Shown: positions 31,322 to 34,252 of the stretch, one piece after another | Layout: every line of letters begins with the position of its first letter | How positions within the stretch are numbered: the stretch's first letter is position 1 | Assembly: GCA_003670745.1 (NCBI GenBank) | Contig: QWQR01000007.1 | Span: 1-34,252 of the forward strand | DNA from: Chloroflexota bacterium | GTDB taxonomy: Bacteria; Chloroflexota; Limnocylindria; Limnocylindrales; Limnocylindraceae | DNA length: 34,252 nt | Reading direction: 5' to 3' | Translations under genes and position numbers: made by a program | Notes under the pieces: generated by a model | What the model saw: the letters and a program-made list of their open reading frames with translations, nothing else | Told to the model about the DNA's origin: nothing | Database searches by the model: none

Positions 31322-32225
31322 CCGTTTCACCGAGCAGGCCGGCAACGAAGGCCGCCGCATCAAACGGGAGGAGATCCTCCGCTCGCTCGCCAGCGGCAAT
31401 CCAGCGAATCGGCAGGCCGAGCTCCCTCCGTAGCCCGAGCGCCGCACCACCGCGAGCACCAGCGTCGAGTTTGGTGAGCACCACCCCATCGATCCCTGCG
31501 GCACGATCGAAGCCGCGCGCTTGCGCGAGGCCGTTCTGACCGAGCGTTGCGTCGAGTACCAGCAGTACCTCGGTCGCAGCGTCTGGTGCAACCTTGCTGA
31601 TGACGCGCCGAATCTTTGCAAGCTCTTCCATTAGGCCGACCTTCGTCTGCATGCGCCCCGCCGTGTCGACGATCACTGGGGTGAGGTCGCGTGCTGCGGC
31701 AGCGGTGAGCGCGTCGTGGATGGCGGCAGATGGATCGCCCCCCGCGCGGCCCTCGATGATCGGGACTCCCTCGCGCTCTGCCAGCAGACGGAGTTGATCG
31801 ATCGCCGCCGCGCGAAAGGTATCGGCGGCGACAAGGAGTGGTGACGCCCCAGCGCGCTTAGCGCGCGCAGCGAGCTTCGCTGCCGTCGTGGTCTTCCCGG
31901 CTCCATTCGCGCCCACGAGCAAGATGATCGCCGCATCGTCGGCAGAAGGCGCGCCATCCGCTTCGCGCAGCAACTCAATGAGGGTGCGTTCAAGGCGATC
32001 GCGTGCAGAGCCCCCCGATGCATCGCGCGCGGTTGCAACGATTGCTGCACTCGTCGCGGGGCCGACGTCAGCGAGGAGGAGCGCCTCCTCGAGCGGCTTC
32101 CACGTCTCAGCCCCTTCGGAGATCCGGCGCAGCGCGCCGACGAAGCCACTTGCAACCGGCGCGGCTGCCGTTGCGACTCGCTCCTTCTCTTCGGGTTGTG
32201 CCTTTCGCCAGAAGGCGAGCCTCAA
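31299..32225 (-). CDS. ftsY: Signal recognition particle receptor FtsY
   Basis: A 308-residue SRP receptor GTPase, short because the acidic membrane-targeting A domain is almost absent; the first 15 residues (MRLAFWRKAQPEEKE) may form a short amphipathic anchor. NG-domain motifs are 'LLVGANGAGKTTTAAKLA', 'AADTFRAAAIDQL', 'VIVDTAGRMQTK', 'LTKLDAGARGGAALG' and 'AAGERAEDLLPFDAAAFVAGLL'. The TTG start overlaps the smc stop (TTGA). Its partner Ffh lies one gene away, beyond the plus-strand transporter. Confidence 0.95.
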   Translation of the reverse strand: MRLAFWRKAQPEEKERVATAAAPVASGFVGALRRISEGAETWKPLEEALLLADVGPATSAAIVATARDASGGSARDRLERTLIELLREADGAPSADDAAIILLVGANGAGKTTTAAKLAARAKRAGASPLLVAADTFRAAAIDQLRLLAEREGVPIIEGRAGGDPSAAIHDALTAAAARDLTPVIVDTAGRMQTKVGLMEELAKIRRVISKVAPDAATEVLLVLDATLGQNGLAQARGFDRAAGIDGVVLTKLDAGARGGAALGLRRELGLPIRWIAAGERAEDLLPFDAAAFVAGLLGETVTRSAGE

Positions 32226-34252
32226 CGCGCCGCCTCGCGTTCGGCGCGCGCCTGATCGGCGATGCGCTTCGCCTCGTCGAGGCGTAGCCCGAAGACGCGG
32301 CTCGCCGCATCCTCGCCGACGGTGACGCCCCAGAGGCTGTCGGCCACCTCAACGGTGCCGCGGTTGTGCGTGATCACGATCACCTGGGTGCGCTCACTCA
32401 GCTCGCGGATCGCATCGCCGAAGCGCGTCACGTTCGCCTCATCGAGGGCAGCGTCCACCTCGTCGAGCACGACGAAGGGGAGCGGTCGCACGGCGAGCAT
32501 CCCGAGGAGCAGGGCGACGCCGGTAAGCGCGCGCTCGCCGCCCGAGAGCAGCGAGAGCTGCTGGCGGCGCTTCAGCGGTGGACGTGCGTCGATCTCGACC
32601 CCTGCGCGTCGCCCGCCGTCCTCGACGAGGCGAAGCTGCGCGTCGCCGCCACCGAAGAGCAGCTGGAAGTTCGTTGAGAAGCTCGCCTGCAACGCGGTGA
32701 ACTGTTCGGAGAAGGTGGATTCGACGAGACGATCGAGCTCTTCCATGAGTTGCGCAGCCTTCGCGATTGCGCCGTCGAGATCTGCCGCCTGCGACTCGAG
32801 CGATTCGAGGCGCTCGCGGAGCTCGCGGTGTTCAATCGCAATGCTGGCGCCCCCCGCCTCAAGTGGACCGATCTTGCGTCGAAGGCGCTCGAGGGCGCGG
32901 AGCTCCTCGGGATCTGGTGCCGCCGATTCCGTCGCGTTGCTTCCTGCAGCTACACCAGACCAGTGGGCGAAGAGCGCAGTCGCCTGTTCGCGCGCACGGC
33001 GTTCGCGCGATGAGGCATCGGCCGCATCGTCGCCAGGTGACGCCGCTGCGTCGTCCGCAACCGTAGTGCTTGATGTCGCTTGGGCATCTCCGCCACGAAG
33101 GTGCGCAGGGATGCCAGCGGCGATCCGCACATCGTCGGAGAGGCGGCGCCCGAACGTGGCGAGGTCGCCGGCGAGCTCCTCAAGGAGGCGCTCCTCTTCA
33201 AAGTCGAGCGACTGACTCTCGCGCTCAAGAGGACGCATCCGTAGGTCGAGCGCCTCCTCCTCCGCGCGCAGGCGGCGCTTCTGATCGTCATCTGCCGCGA
33301 TCTCACTCTCGATGGCGATCTGTGCCGCGGCGAGCACTGCGACGCGCTGGTCACGCTCGGTGAACGCGATCCGCGCCGCCTCGGCTCGCCCAGAGATCTC
33401 GCCAAGCTCCGCGCGCAGCGCCGCGCCGCGCGCCTCAAGTGCACCGCGCTCAGCGGCGGCGCGACTGATGCGCGCAGAGGCGGCGCTGATCGTTGCATCA
33501 CCCCTGGCGCGCTCCAACTCCCACGAGCGGAGCGCCTGGGTGTCGGCCTCAACGGCTGCGGCAAGCGCTCCGCGTCGGGCGCTCAGCTCATCAATGCGCC
33601 GCTGCCAGGTCTCCAGCGCCTCGCGTGTCCCTGCGGCCCCGACGCCGCGTGTGCCAACGTTCGACGACCCGGCGATCTCGCGCAGCCGCTCCTCTGTCCC
33701 CGCGATCGCGCTGCGGAGTCGCTCGATGCGAGCGGTCCGCTCGGCAACGCGACGGGAGATCAGGTCACGCCGGCGCTCCGCCTCCGCGCGCTCACCATCG
33801 GCGGTCCGAGCGGCGCTGCGGGCGGTCCCCTCCGTGCGGCGTGCAGCATCGATCTGTTCGGCGATCCCGACTAGCACGCTACTCGCCGTTGCCGCCTCGT
33901 CGGTGAGGCGCTGCGCGGCGGCGGCGCGACGATCAACCTCAGCGGAGAGGCGGGCGATCTCGTTGTCGAGGAGCGCATCTTCGGGTTCGGTCTCACGCGT
34001 GACGACGCCACCAGCGCGAATCACCGCTCCGCTGCGCGTAACGATCACCCCGCCTGCGGGGAGCGTGTCAAGCAGATCGAGCGCCGTTGCGATATCTGGC
34101 GCGATCGATACGCCTGCGAGAAGTCGCGCCAGGATCCCGTCAGGATCGCTCAGCACCTCTCCATCGAGCGAGGGCAGGTTCGGATGCGAATGCAGAACCG
34201 GAGCGCTGCTCCCCTCAATGAAGAGCGCCCCCTGCTCATCATCAAGGAGCGA
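32222..34252 (-). CDS. smc: Chromosome segregation SMC ATPase (5' part cut by window)
   Basis: The frame is open to the right edge (676 residues), so the N-terminal head and first coil lie outside. Within the window are most of the hinge domain ('GVSIAPDIATALDLLDTLPAGGVIVTRSGAVIRAGG'), the long returning coiled coil, and the C-terminal ATPase head with the signature 'LSLLSGGERALTG', Walker B 'LPFVVLDEVDAALDEANV' and 'VIVITHNRGTVEVADSLWGVTVGEDAASRVFGLRLDEA'. SMC forms the condensin that organises and segregates the chromosome. The GTG start in the ORF track is internal. Confidence 0.96.
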   Translation of the reverse strand, partial: SLLDDEQGALFIEGSSAPVLHSHPNLPSLDGEVLSDPDGILARLLAGVSIAPDIATALDLLDTLPAGGVIVTRSGAVIRAGGVVTRETEPEDALLDNEIARLSAEVDRRAAAAQRLTDEAATASSVLVGIAEQIDAARRTEGTARSAARTADGERAEAERRRDLISRRVAERTARIERLRSAIAGTEERLREIAGSSNVGTRGVGAAGTREALETWQRRIDELSARRGALAAAVEADTQALRSWELERARGDATISAASARISRAAAERGALEARGAALRAELGEISGRAEAARIAFTERDQRVAVLAAAQIAIESEIAADDDQKRRLRAEEEALDLRMRPLERESQSLDFEEERLLEELAGDLATFGRRLSDDVRIAAGIPAHLRGGDAQATSSTTVADDAAASPGDDAADASSRERRAREQATALFAHWSGVAAGSNATESAAPDPEELRALERLRRKIGPLEAGGASIAIEHRELRERLESLESQAADLDGAIAKAAQLMEELDRLVESTFSEQFTALQASFSTNFQLLFGGGDAQLRLVEDGGRRAGVEIDARPPLKRRQQLSLLSGGERALTGVALLLGMLAVRPLPFVVLDEVDAALDEANVTRFGDAIRELSERTQVIVITHNRGTVEVADSLWGVTVGEDAASRVFGLRLDEAKRIADQARAEREAAR

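Overview
This window is a chromosomal block of essential housekeeping genes from a high-GC bacterium. Nearly every gene is on the minus strand, so transcription runs from high to low coordinates; the one exception is a plus-strand MFS transporter near 30-31 kb. The gene set and order (smc-ftsY, ffh, rpsP-KH-rimM-trmD-rplS-rnhB-yraN, rpsB-tsf-pyrH-frr-uppS-cdsA-dxr-rseP-ispG, nusA-ylxR-infB-rbfA-nrnA-truB-ribF-rpsO-pnp, asd-UDG-RNase J-ftsK-HTH protein) fit a Terrabacteria lineage. RNase J with FtsK, short EF-Ts, short FtsY, frequent GTG/TTG starts and leaderless-type promoters are most like Chloroflexota (for example Limnocylindria-like lineages). That taxonomic call is an inference from gene content, not from a search. 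I see no insertion sequences, phage, CRISPR, tRNA or rRNA.

Layout, in the direction of transcription. (1) 34.25-31.3 kb: the C-terminal half of smc (cut by the window edge) and ftsY. (2) 30.0-31.3 kb: a plus-strand MFS permease that shares a 22-bp divergent promoter region with ffh and overlaps ftsY tail to tail. (3) 30.0-28.5 kb: ffh and a 38-residue membrane mini-protein. (4) 28.4-26.2 kb: rpsP, a KH protein, rimM and trmD. (5) 26.2-24.5 kb: rplS, rnhB and yraN, from their own promoter. (6) 24.4-16.4 kb: rpsB, tsf, pyrH, frr, uppS, cdsA, dxr, rseP and ispG, linking translation factors to lipid-carrier, phospholipid and isoprenoid synthesis. (7) 16.3-6.6 kb: a nusA leader containing a terminator-like hairpin, then nusA, ylxR, infB, rbfA, nrnA, truB, ribF, rpsO and pnp. 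(8) 6.56-0 kb: asd from a leaderless-type promoter, then a family-4 uracil-DNA glycosylase, RNase J, ftsK and a RodZ-like membrane HTH protein (cut by the left edge). Most neighbours overlap by 1-11 bases (ATGA, GTGA, TTGA, TAGTG), implying strong translational coupling.

The most unusual gene is pnp. The polynucleotide phosphorylase has a complete DnaQ/oligoribonuclease-type DEDDh 3'-5' exonuclease domain inserted in its inter-domain helical linker, with all five catalytic residues visible. This would join a phosphorolytic and a hydrolytic RNase in one subunit, in the same operon as the nanoRNase gene nrnA. Other oddities are a RibF with a degenerate riboflavin-kinase half, an RNase HII whose GRG motif reads GLA, a YlxR frame with no standard start codon upstream of its CxxC, Ala/Glu/Pro-rich tails on S16, L19 and S2, and two leaderless-type -10 boxes back to back between ffh and the transporter.
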